Below, piece by piece: positions 35,451 to 45,715 of a stretch of DNA of 64,000 nucleotides; position 1 is the stretch's first letter; each line of letters starts with the position of its first letter. This stretch comes from Vulpes vulpes. Lineage: Eukaryota > Chordata > Mammalia > Carnivora > Canidae. The position numbers and the translations under genes were made by a program. The notes below the pieces were generated by a model. The model did no database searches, had not been told where the DNA came from, and worked only from the letters and a program-made list of their open reading frames with translations. The DNA lies in the NCBI RefSeq assembly GCF_048418805.1, contig NC_132784.1:99731764-99795763 (forward strand). Direction: 5' to 3'.

Positions 35451-35657
35451 GGGCAGCCCTGATGGATCAGCGGTTTAGCACCACCTTCAGCCCAGGGAGT
35501 GATCCTGGAGACCCGGGATGGAATCCCACATAGGCTCCCTGCAGGGAGTCTGCTTCTTCCTCTGCCTGTGTCTCTGCCTCTCTCTCTCTCATTCTCTCTC
35601 TCTCTCTCTCTCTGTCTCTCATGAATAAATAAATTTTAAAAACCTTAAAAAAAAACT
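35451..35657 (+). mobile_element. SINEC_Cf-type element, expanded (CT)n
   Basis: Head 'gggcagccctgatggatcag', 'gatcctggagacccgggatg', 'gtctgcttcttcctctgcct', then a CT run of about 45 bp and the tail ATGAATAAATAAATTTTAAA. A clear TSD is lacking. Confidence 0.92.
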
Positions 35658-35714
35658 TATGTAGCTATGCAATAACTATATAATATATAAACTTTGATTA
35701 TGACAGTTGATATG

Positions 35715-36190
35715 TATATTATTCTCCAGAGCAACATATCTCAAAGTATAGTCAGGGGAAACCTGGTGGTCCCTGTGATAGTGTCAGGAGGTCCACAAAA
35801 TCAAGCCTCTTATTATAATGTTATTGAAACATTATCGCTTCTTTTTTTACTTTCATTGTCTTATGAGGCATAGTGGAGATGTCTAGAAACTTCCTGGTAT
35901 GTGATATTGCAATAAATTGAATGCAGAAACAGGTATGAGACGCAGATGTTTTCTCTTAAGTAGGACATTAGAGACATTTGCAAAAATGTGAAATAATGCC
36001 AATATTTTATAAAATACATTTTGTCTTCAAAATACAGTTATTTTTCAAAATATGTTGATTATATGCAAAGTGTTAATTACTCTTATTGTACATAAGCAAC
36101 TAAATAGATATTTAATTCAATTTGGTAGATACCTATAAAATGTCCCACATAAACAAAAGTCTGTAGGGTTCTCAATAATTTCTAAGAATA
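35715..36190 (+). mobile_element. Nonautonomous DNA transposon remnant (hAT-like), copy 1
   Basis: Follows closely a common about 500-bp mammalian element. Landmarks in order are 'gtggtccctgtgatagtgtc', 'atgaggcatagtggagatgt', 'aattgaatgcagaaacaggt', 'agacatttgcaaaaatgtga', 'ataaacaaaagtctgtaggg' and 'tctcaataatttctaagaat'. A diverged copy in the opposite orientation lies at 55255-55690. The class call (hAT/Charlie-like) is from memory. Confidence 0.6.
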
Positions 36191-37865
36191 TAAGAAGCTC
36201 ATAAGATAAGAAATTTCTAAAGTATTATTCCACACTTTTTCTTGTCCATCCTCGGTTGCAAAAATCTGTGTGTTACAGAAGTGAGGTGGTAATGTTTGTA
36301 CTGCTTCATGGAATTGAGGAGATGTAGAATAAAGTCTCTCCTTGCCATTGGGTTTTCTCTCACATTTAAAATATGGCTGCTCCACCTTCAGGTCTGTATT
36401 TCACTTCAGGAAAGGCCTGAAAGGAAGAAGAGCAATACCTAAATATGAAAAGCAAAACTTTATTCATACCCCTGCTCTCTTCCCCTACCACAGACTGCTG
36501 CTTTTGTTTTGTTGCGCTGGTCGGAATGTTGTTATATATCCACTAGAGGCTACAAGTTGTTTTATATTTGTCCCATTGCTGTCAACAATAAAATCAATGT
36601 TCAGTAAGGGACAATGAATATGGTAGGAAACCAGCCACAACTCTTCACCTTCTTTCTTCATCTGAAGTTGGTAAAATTAAGCTATGAAAGGCATATGGGA
36701 ACAAGGGGCTTGAAATGGGAGATAATACTTCCATGAGGAAGGAACTTGGAAAGGAAGAGAATCAAAGGGATGGACAGAGAATTAGAAAAACATCTAAATC
36801 TACTTGGTCTTGAAGCCCTGGAATAGATGGAAAAACTATGGACAGGTCCAAGAGGCTGCATGCATCTAACCACTGGAAAGATGGAGCTTGTGCAGAGGTG
36901 TTTGGAACTTGCTGCTTCTGGGCAAGCTGCCATTTCTGTGGCAACTGCTAAATCTGTAGAAGCCACCGTATTACTGAATCTTGGGAAGGACTGCTTCTAT
37001 CATGAGTTTCTTGTAATAAACTTCTGAAAATCATGGTTACCATTTCCTATCTGCCTTCCACATTCCACAAGTCTCTCTGATTGACAAACTCTAACCTGGA
37101 AGTGTTCAAGGAAGGAGATTTCGGGAAAGATTCTCAGCTTCAGACTGATGATGATGAGTAAACAATTGAGTACAGCTGCCAACAATTTGTGTCATGTAAA
37201 TACCATGTCTGAGATGCCTTAATTGGCATCTTATTCTAATGCCTTAATTGGCATTTATAATAAATAGAATAAGCATGAACAATTAGCAGACTCACATATT
37301 GTTTTAATTTTTAAAAAAAATCTCAAGTTCCTAACAAACAGAATATTATGGAAAATGTATTGGAGGGACACAATACAAAATATATTTGGTTAATTGGATC
37401 TGGATAAAAAAGCCTTAAAAATTAAAACATATGAGGAAATACTTTCAATTCATGCCTAATGAAAGTAGAGAATATAACATCTCTTAATTTTACATAAAAA
37501 CTAATATATAAATATTTCAGGAAGGAGTTACTATATTACCTATTATAATTCCTATATATATTAATTCTATACATGCATATGCCTATAAACATGTTTAGGC
37601 ATTTATTTGTCACCACAGGCAATGACTCTGTCTTACTGAACATTTTATCATACTTTTATGCTAGTAGATACCTCGATTACATGTAAGACTTTTGTAAGAA
37701 AGGAAGAAAAATAAAAGCAGATTTCAAGTGTATATCATACAGCCACATAACAGCCTGACTTCTCCATCCTTCTTAGTTGTATGTAGAGACATTCAATGTA
37801 TCTGCTGGAGACAACCTCTTTGTCTTGATAGTTTCCTTGCTGCTTCTGTGCAAGATCTGGGTTGT

Positions 37866-37897
<32 letters not shown>

Positions 37898-38085
37898 CTC
37901 AGAAATTTCGCTATTTGAAAGGTGTGTTTACTCTTTGTTGAAGTTTGGTTTTCTAAAGCTCTAAAACAATGTATTAAGCTTCTATCAAATAGCCAGGGGC
38001 TCAGATAATTTCTCCAATAGGGTATTGGGAGTCCTACCTATTGTTGAAACTATGCTAGAAATAAACTATATCAGAATAGCTTAAT
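36191..38085. other. Unannotated, with an orphan T31 run
   Basis: No splice-supported ORF. Weak open stretches at 36342-37027 on both strands do not agree with each other. A 31-T homopolymer at 37867-37897 has no adjacent SINE or L1. Confidence 0.4.
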
Positions 38086-38088
38086 ATT

Positions 38089-38269
38089 ATTTTTTTTAAA
38101 TATTTTATTTATTTATTCATGAGAGACACACAGAGAGAGACAGAGACATAGGCAGAGGGAGAAGCAGGCTCCCTGTGAGGAGCCCAATGTGAGACTCGAC
38201 CCTAGCATCCCAAGATCAGGACCTGAGCAGAAGGCAGACACTCAACCACTGAACCACCTAGGGGCTCCA
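38089..38269 (-). mobile_element. SINEC element with 16-bp TSD
   Basis: Antisense tail 'aaatattttatttatttatt', (GA)n, 'ggcagagggagaagcaggct', and an end at 'accacctaggggctcc'. AGAATAGCTTAATATT (38073-38088) and AGAATATCTTAATATT (38270-38285) form the TSD with one mismatch. Confidence 0.95.
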
Positions 38270-38285
38270 AGAATATCTTAATATT

Positions 38286-39780
38286 CTTTAAGCTTATTGG
38301 TAACTTAATTATAAATTTGCCAACTTGAACGTTATTAAAAAATGATGATTTTTGTTATAGAGTTTTAAAATTGCCTTGCCTGAAGACACGTTATAATAAA
38401 TATGTGAATTAATGTTATTTTAATAATTATTATATTTTCACATATTTTAATAACATGTAACATAGGAACATAGTATATAAAATACAAGTTTTGGGTGAAA
38501 GTTCTTAAAGTACTAACTCAACTTTTCTGTAGACCTATGTTCATAGAGAAAGCACTAAACTTCTTTCACTTCTACTCTCATTGTTGAAAAGGGATAAAAA
38601 CTGCTGCAAAAAATGGACAGGGGAGGGTGGAACCAGACACACTTTTCCCACTTCAAGACAAGGCATGTATCCTTTGTGTATTGCTGGCTATTGAAAGCAT
38701 ATGATATAAAGTCTCTTACTTCTCACCACCGTTACCCTCACCTGGGATTCTCTGCCTAATAGTAGGCACATGATTTCTCATGAACTCGATCTCATTGCTT
38801 GTGTGTTCCACAATTTCTGTCTAGCTATTACTTACAAGCCTTCATAGCTGGATGAGTATATTCAACATCTCTAAGTCACGGTTTTCAAAAGTATACCATG
38901 GACACAGCAGTGATTACAGTGTAGAATTAAAAGAATTAGGTGCCTAGAGGAGCACTTGATATTTAAAAGATACTGAATGTACATTTTACTTACCCAACCA
39001 CGAATATGTACTTTCAGTTTTGCTTTTAAGCAATGGTTACAATTTTGGAAGATATTTCAAATATTTATCAATATTCAGAAACTTACCTAGTCTGTCATTT
39101 TGCTACCTGAAATTCATTTGCCAGTTTCTCAACTGTAAATTAAGAAATTCATCTATTTTTGTTTTTGCATTGTTGCTTTCAACCTGAATTCCCTTTTTCC
39201 ACAGTAGTATTCAGGCTTAGAACTATAATATGCAATTTTTTTTCATTCTGTTTTCCTACATGAATAACTTGTAGCTTCATATTTTATATGACTAAACTCA
39301 AACTCTACTTTTCCAAAAGAATTATTCTGTATATGTTTATATTTAGCTTCAAGCATTTCTCTGGATCTTGTCAATTGGTTTAGCCACTTAAGAAATACAG
39401 ACTTAATTCATACTATATATAATGTACTGTCTTAGGCTTTTAGAAAGGGAAAATACAAAGAAAAGTAAAATATTGCCCCAACTCTCAGAGAAATATAAAA
39501 TGAGTTCCCCTTTTATGTTTTTTGAGTCTATTATTGTTCTCATTTTTCCCTCATAGTCGGCTTTATATGATAATTCCATAATTCAAATTAGTTTCACATC
39601 GTATCTTAATAAAGCTGGCCTGTCCTACTGTGCTGTTATGAGGTTGGATGTAATAACATTTGTAAAATCTGCCAAACAAAATACTTTTTAAATATAGAAA
39701 ATAGTATTATTTTCCCCTGTTAACTCTCTCTTGTGTTTTTTCTTAAGGTAGGAGTCATGCTTTTTTCAGACTTGGTTTAT
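38286..39780. other. Unannotated
   Basis: No repeat family, RNA gene or exon recognised by eye. Confidence 0.45.
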
Positions 39781-39782
39781 TC

Positions 39783-39945
39783 TGAACTCTAATTAATAAC
39801 TGTGCCACTTTGAACAATTTGCTGAGCCTTGCTAAGGTACATTTCCTCAACAGCAAAATGCAGAATATAATAGCACCCATCTCTAAGGATTGTTGTAAGA
39901 ATTAAATGAGATAATCCATGTAAAGTGCTCAGCACAGCACACAGA
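39783..39945 (+). mobile_element. MIR element
   Basis: Sense MIR core order: 'actgtgccactttgaacaat', 'cctcaacagcaaaatgcaga', 'ggattgttgtaagaattaaa', 'tgagataatccatgtaaagt', 'gctcagcacagca'. The tRNA-related head is missing. Confidence 0.75.
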
Positions 39946-39967
39946 GAAACACTGAATATAAGAAGAA

Positions 39968-40160
39968 AAATAATGGCTAGCATTTATCACTAATTACGTA
40001 AAAGACATTTTATTAAGTTTTCATGGTAATTATATCATTTAATTTACACAGAACTCCCATGAAGAAAGTACAATTGTTATAGCTACAATGATTATTATTA
40101 TAGTTTTACCACTTAACTAGCACAGTGATAGGCACACAGTAGATAATAAATACTTGTGAA
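39968..40160. mobile_element. Two further MIR pieces, opposite orientations
   Basis: 39968-40060 reads like reverse-complement MIR ('gctagcatttatcactaatt', 'atcatttaatttacacagaa'). 40108-40160 reads like a sense MIR tail ('agcacagtgataggcacaca', 'agtagataataaatacttg'). This makes a small cluster of three MIR fragments. Confidence 0.5.
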
Positions 40161-40199
40161 CTTTTGTTAAACTCTACATTATAATTACCTTTAAGGCCT

Positions 40200-40500
40200 C
40201 AAATAGCCCTATCAGTCAACATTCTTTCAAGAATAGAATCTGACCACAGCAGGAAAGGAATTTATTTAAAGATATGGATTGGTTAGCTCACAGAATCAGC
40301 AGGAGGACTTAGAGATTCTGGCTCAGAGGCTATGCCAGGAACACTCCCTAAATCACATAGAAAGAACAATTTCTTGAAGACTTGAAGACATAAAGGAGCA
40401 AAAGAATCTGCAACTGGCACATCCAATACCCCAATACAGATGATTGAATTCATCATTATCAGTAATGTTGCTAGATAATTCATTTGATGAACTTCCAATA
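40200..40500 (-). mobile_element. Possible 3' LTR of an ERVL-like remnant
   Basis: Contains 'caggaaaggaatttatttaa' and 'ggttagctcacagaatcagc', similar in order to the LTR-like block at 42680-43160 on the other side of the internal region. The assignment as its 3' LTR is inference from position. Confidence 0.4.
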
Positions 40501-42660
40501 TTTGTGCATCTTTGTTATGAAGGTTGTTAAAGGAGCAGTTACCTGTTCTTCATTTTGGAGTTACTATCGAAATATGCCAGGACCACTGACTTAGAAATCT
40601 CACCCAGGCATTGAGTGCTTCAGTTTTCATAAGATTTATTTGCAGCCCTTGTACACAGCTAAGGTATGGGCCACCAGCCAGGATACCTGCTACTTGTGTT
40701 TTTCATGTCTCTTCAGTATGATGTCATTAACAAAATATGTCCTATGGCATGATGAGATGATCTATGTTCCTATGAAATAAATTGTACTACAGAGGCTGTG
40801 AAATGATTGAACCCCAGAATAAAATGAGAATGTTTAGCTCTTGTACCTGACATATGAAAGGAAACTGCTTCTGGTATATCTCTGTTTACAATGATAGAGA
40901 AAACAGTTTGTACCAAGAAGAAGCTTTATCCCAAGTGCCAGGAGTCATGCCACCAGTAAGCTACCACATCTGGAATAGCAATTTTAATTAGAGTTGCTCT
41001 ATGATTAAGCTGTAGTCAACATGGTGAATTAATTGGAGATGGAATATGAATACTATCCTCACAATTTTCAGTACTGAATGGATTTCTAATTCCTGCAATC
41101 GTGTCAAGCTTAGAAAACAAGCAATATCATTCTGGATTTAGTCTTTTGGTAGGAAAGGGAAGCTTCATTTTATCCTTCTTACCTTAATAGACTTATTTCA
41201 TAATACATCAGGGAGCCAATATTCTCCTATTCTAATTCTTTAGTTAGGGACTGGGAAAATAAAAAATGGCATGAGGTAAGGTCCCACTGGGCCTAATTTG
41301 AAGGGAATTCAGGGAAAACCCAATATACTATCTTAATTCTATAAGACTACAGACTGATTCCTGGAATATTCTGGTATTCAGGAGACCTAAGAATTAATTC
41401 ATAATGTAAAGGAAAGATTTGCCCTACTTAAACTACGTTATAGGAGTTCCAAGTCTTTGAAATGATTCAGGGTTGGGAATTCAATAGGGCCTCATTCTTC
41501 TCTCTCATGATGACTCAAGTCAGGACTTAGTAATCAGATTTAATTTTTTTTCAATTATACAAATCAAAAAAGACCTCAGGGCACTGGTCCTATATTTAAA
41601 TCCTTTGGCATGATGAGCTGATTAATAAACTATATAATTCCTACTAGTTAGACCTCTCTAAGTAGTACCCTGAACCTGTTGTAGGTTATAATACCCATGT
41701 TCATCGTACCTCTGATGACTAATAGCTGCTACTAGGCCTCAATCAGAGAGTATTAATTATATCCTCATTGAAATAAAAATTTTCCTGATTTCACACAGAT
41801 TTTCACACTAACTGGCATGCCAGCCTACAGAAAACAGCCACAGTATTCATCAGAGATGTCAGCATTCTTTTCACCAATGAAGCATTCTTTTTCACCACGC
41901 ATCAATACCAATGCATGTAATGGTTTTTTTTTTTTTTGCTCCAATATAAATTAGCAAATTCTTGATAGCCTATTGGAAAATTAATCTTATAATAGTTTCA
42001 ACAAAATGATGGGTGATGGAAGTGGGTCACGAAGAACATCGGCTTCCCAGTGCAGGTCACTGTTTTGATCAAGATTATTACAATGGCTGAAAGCAAGACA
42101 GCATTAGTCTATCAGACAAAGACGGTGCTGTTTCTTGGGATCAAAAAAAACAAGTATTAATGATTAATGCTTTGAATTATTCTGAGTTAATTTCAGTCCT
42201 CTGGTATATCTACCTTCCAGTTCCTATGTTCCCATGCTTTCTTAGTGTTGTTTCGAACTTTAATTTAACAGATCTGGCAGGAAATTTAAATTCAATCTTG
42301 GGATCAAAGTTTGTTTTGAAGCCCTACAGCTGCAAGAGATAAAAGAGTCCTTTAGCACAGTCTTTGAAAGTCTCCAATATTCATTCTATTCTTTGAGAAG
42401 AAAGTGTAGGAATTTGAGCTCTTTAAGCAAGCCATCTCTATTTGTAGTAACCAACTCACCCTCAGTCTTTGAATTTTTCATGTTCTTCATTCAGTTCTAT
42501 GCAGGCACATAGTCCCAAATGCTCTTTCTGTACATTCTAAATGAGCACAGGTGGTGTTTCTATTGTCAAATTTCCACCCATAATACCATATGGTTTAAAA
42601 AACCCTCTGTCTCAATCAATTTGGACACCAAGCATATGTTTTCTCTTCTGACCACAAGCG
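40501..42660 (-). pseudogene. ERVL-like internal region with decayed pol (RT) sequence
   Basis: Read on the minus strand, 40714-40740 encodes a degraded retroviral RT catalytic block (the YxDD position reads as VND, so one Asp is lost). About 40 codons further, interrupted by several stop codons, comes a V-R-F-L block followed by a Trp-containing segment, the place of the conserved V-x-F-L-G motif of ERV RT thumbs. Frames are broken throughout, and RNase H, integrase and env are not recognisable. The order RT then LTR to the left fits a minus-strand class III (ERVL/MaLR-type) provirus with a large 3' deletion. It is an old, inactive copy. Confidence 0.55.
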
Positions 42661-42679
42661 CTATTGCCAAACCACTTTG

Positions 42680-43160
42680 GGTACCAGTACTTGATTAGCC
42701 CAGATTCTTTGCTGGAAGTAAGAAAAACAGGCTCTAGCTAACTTAATCTGATAAGGAACTCATTAAAGGATATTGTATAGCATTTGGAATAATCAGGTAA
42801 TCTAGAGAAGTATGCTTGTGCTGCATAGTCAACATAAAGTCAAAAATCTTGCCTAAGACTTATTTAGTGAGGTCATTGCTGCTAACTGCAATAAATACAA
42901 GACTGCTCCAAACACTACCATTACTGCTGTAAACACCATTTCCAGAGTGAATTGCTCTGGGCATCTTCTTTGCTATTGCATCAACAGCTTAAGATTCAAA
43001 TGCTGGGTGGGTACACCAGATTCCTATAGCTTATATGATGCACCAACTCTGTATCTACAAGGGAACTGGAAATGTCAAGATCTGAGCCTTGCAGGTTCTG
43101 TCCTTAAAGGTCTAGGTAACTTCTCAAACATTTGATAAGGAGTTCATAAACTGGACAATC
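42680..43160 (-). mobile_element. ERVL-like 5' LTR (antisense)
   Basis: Landmarks 'aaaaacaggctctagctaac', 'ggaactcattaaaggatatt', 'agtgaattgctctgggcatc', 'ttcaaatgctgggtgggtac', 'accagattcctatagcttat' and 'aacatttgataaggagttca' follow the order of an MLT2/ERVL-type LTR as I remember it. Its position right of the pol remnant fits a minus-strand provirus. Confidence 0.5.
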
Positions 43161-43812
43161 CAATGAAGGACAGATTAATTGGCTCATGGTAATAAAGATT
43201 TTAATATAAAAATATGCTGTATTTTTCAGAGAAAAAGAAAACAGGAAAAACATGTCTTATTTCTAGGCAGCTTCTGGGGAATTAGGATCAGTTTTAGATT
43301 TATGCCTTTTTCGACCCATCACTTTGTAGCCTCATAAAATTGGCCACTTCACAAGCTATGGAACAGACTTGCCATCTACTTTATGCAGCATTATAGTATT
43401 TTGTCATTTTCAGTGTAAACTCTATAGCCGTGACTTATAGAACTGTATGAATAGGCTTGTGCCAATATGTAGCTACCCAAAGTCATGCCAGTGATTTACT
43501 GTAGAAGTTGGGAAAGCACTAAACAGATACAAATCATTCAAATAGTCCCTAGGAATTTTTTTTTTAATTTTTAAAGTAAAGCTTGAGTAATTATAGTCAG
43601 AATTATGAAGTGGGTCAAAATTTGTGTATTCCTTGCATTCTCTCAGGGGTCAAATTTTCATTTCAGTCCTTGGTAACTTTCTGCCACTCAGGATGCTGAT
43701 TGCCTGAATTTTCTCTCTCTCAGCATATTTTCACATCAGCCCTCTTCCTACTCACATCCCCACTTATGTTTCAGTCTTGTATGCTACTACTTAAGGTCAC
43801 AGTTTCTGTGCT
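43161..43812. other. Unannotated
   Basis: Nothing recognised between the ERV remnant and the 76-bp tandem duplication. Confidence 0.4.
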
Positions 43813-43965
43813 GTGAAGGTTTGCAATTAATATAGGTAAATCTTTGCTAGTGAAAATCAGAAGATAGAAGAATCCATGCTCTCTCATAGTGAAGGTTTGC
43901 AATTAATATAGGTAAAACTTTGCTAGTGAAAGTCAGAAGATAGAAGAATCCATGCTCTCTCATAG
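43813..43965 (+). repeat. Two-copy tandem duplication, 76-bp unit
   Basis: The unit starting GTGAAGGTTTGCAATTAATA and ending CATGCTCTCTCATA occurs at 43813-43888 and 43889-43964, with two substitutions between copies. It is not part of a recognised repeat family. Confidence 0.95.
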
Positions 43966-44383
43966 AAAAATGGCTTGTGAGGAACAAGGAATAGCTTTGC
44001 AACAGAGTGTTCTGAAGACCGGTGATAGGAATTTATTAGCTCTGTAGATACTACTTAGCATAGGAATAAACCTATTTTAGACTAAACCAACAAACTAATA
44101 AATAAAAATATAACCATAGAAACAGAATGTATTTTGCCATGTATTCAGGGTATAGTACTGCATTCTGTGTGAGGAAGTAGTAGTTATTTTATTAGTTCAT
44201 TGCTTATAAAAATTTTGTGCTACTACAGTTGTTATTAATATGCATTATTTCAGAAAATCCTGCATTCCCAATCATAAGCAGGAGACATGAGTTCAAACTC
44301 ATTATATTGGTAATGTCATAAAATCAGAATTGATGATTCTTTCTGTTTAAAAACAATGTTTCATAGATTCTTCGAATGTATCT

Positions 44384-44385
<2 letters not shown>

Positions 44386-44427
<42 letters not shown>
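44386..44427. repeat. (TA)n microsatellite
   Basis: About 21 uninterrupted AT/TA units, probably length-variable. Confidence 0.95.
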
Positions 44428-44429
<2 letters not shown>

Positions 44430-44682
44430 ACCTATTACCTTCTTTCATTTTAAGATTCCCTGTGTCCCTGCATATTTTCCTAGATATTGTACAATATTAT
44501 TACTATAGTAAAGCTATTGCTATACTTTTAGAAAAATTAAAATTGTCATCCTTATAGCATTGTCATTTCTACTGAAAAGATACTTTGATTGTCTCAATAT
44601 GTTAAGAAAAAAATGCATGAAATGTGAACCAGTAGACTTTTACTTTCATATTAACAAGCAGTTAATTAAGATCACTTTTTAA

Positions 44683-44862
44683 GGGATGCCTAGGTGGCTT
44701 AGCAATTGAGCATCATGCCCATGCCCCAGCGATTGGGCATGATCCTGGGGTCCTGGGATCGAGTCCCATATTAGATTCTCTGTGGGAAGCTTGCTTCTCC
44801 CTCTGCCTATGTATCTACCTCTTTCTGTGTCTCTCATGAATAAATAAATAAAATCTTAAAAA
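44683..44862 (+). mobile_element. SINEC element
   Basis: Head 'gggatgcctaggtggcttag', an internal imperfect duplication around 'catgcccatgccccagcgat', 'gatcctggggtcctgggatc', and the tail TGAATAAATAAATAAAATCT. It lies tail-to-tail with the next SINE. Confidence 0.93.
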
Positions 44863-44944
44863 CAAAGACAGCCAAAATATACTATTGAATTGTCAATATA
44901 CTATGTGTATATCTCATGTGTCAGACATTTTTTAAAAATTGATT

Positions 44945-45116
44945 TTTAAAAAGATTTTATTTACTTATTCATGAGAGACACAGAAAGAGGCAGACACAGG
45001 CAGAGGGAGAAACAGGCTCCATGCAGGGAGCCGGATGTGGGACTCGATCCCAGATCCTGGGATCACGCCCTGAGCCAAAGGGCAGACGTCCAACCACTGA
45101 GCCACCCAGGTGTCCC
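44945..45116 (-). mobile_element. SINEC element
   Basis: Antisense tail 'tttaaaaagattttatttac', 'ggcagagggagaaacaggct', 'gggactcgatcccagatcct', and the head complement ending 'cacccaggtgtccc'. No direct TSD was found; an inverted match flanks the pair instead (see findings). Confidence 0.93.
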
Positions 45117-45289
45117 TTGGCTGCCTTTTTATATTGATTCGCAATATTTATTTAAATTTTAGTCAAAAGCAAGTTCATCTGAATTCATAAAAACCATAAA
45201 AGCACCAGTTTCCTCCCTCAGTTCTTCCTAACCATAGTCTTACTTTCTAATGGTAAGCAGCTTCTGTTTTGGATTATTTTCATGGATTT

Positions 45290-45501
45290 AGAACTTAAGA
45301 AATAATTTCTGAATAATAATGAAAAATACCTGATTAGTCTTCTACACTTTTGAGGAAGTAAATTATATTTTCTCAAAGCTCTAGAAAATTTAGCTCTAGA
45401 ACTTAAGAAATAATTTCTGAATAATAATGAAAAATACCTGATTAGTCTTCTACACTTTTGAGGAAGTAAATTATATTTTCTCAAAGCTCTAGAAAATTTA
45501 G
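45290..45501 (+). repeat. Two-copy tandem duplication, 104-bp identical units
   Basis: A 104-bp unit (AGAACTTAAGAAATAATTTC ... AGAAAATTTAG) occurs at 45290-45393 and 45398-45501. I see no mismatch, and the copies are separated by CTCT. The next base begins a SINE. Perfect identity implies a very recent event or gene conversion. Confidence 0.96.
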
Positions 45502-45715
45502 GGGGTGCCTGGGTGCCTCAGTTGATTGAGCATCTTACTCCCAATCTTAGCTCAGGGTGATGAATTCAGCTCTGTATTGAGCTCCATGCTGGGTATGGGA
45601 CTTGCTTTAAAAAGAGGAAGAAGAAGAAGAAGAAGAAGAAGAAGAAGAAGAAGAAGAAGAAGAAGAAGAAGAAGAAGAAGAAGAAGAAGAAGAAGAAGAG
45701 AAAGAAGAATGCTTT
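45502..45715 (+). mobile_element. SINEC element with (GAA)27 tail
   Basis: Head 'gggtgcctgggtgcctcagt' and 'gattgagcatcttactccca' with a short body ('gagctccatgctgggtatgg'). The tail is then replaced by AGAG plus 27 uninterrupted GAA units (45617-45697) and a short imperfect end. The CT-rich part of the usual body is missing. Translating the repeat yields a spurious poly-Arg/Lys peptide. Confidence 0.88.

Noticed and set aside
36342..37027. Series of frames on both strands suggesting a processed pseudogene
   Set aside because: Frames conflict, no known protein is recognisable, and no TSD or tail bounds the region, although an AATAAA occurs near 37015.
43813..43965. CRISPR-like direct repeats
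   Set aside because: Only two head-to-tail 76-bp copies without spacers, in a mammalian genome; a simple tandem duplication.
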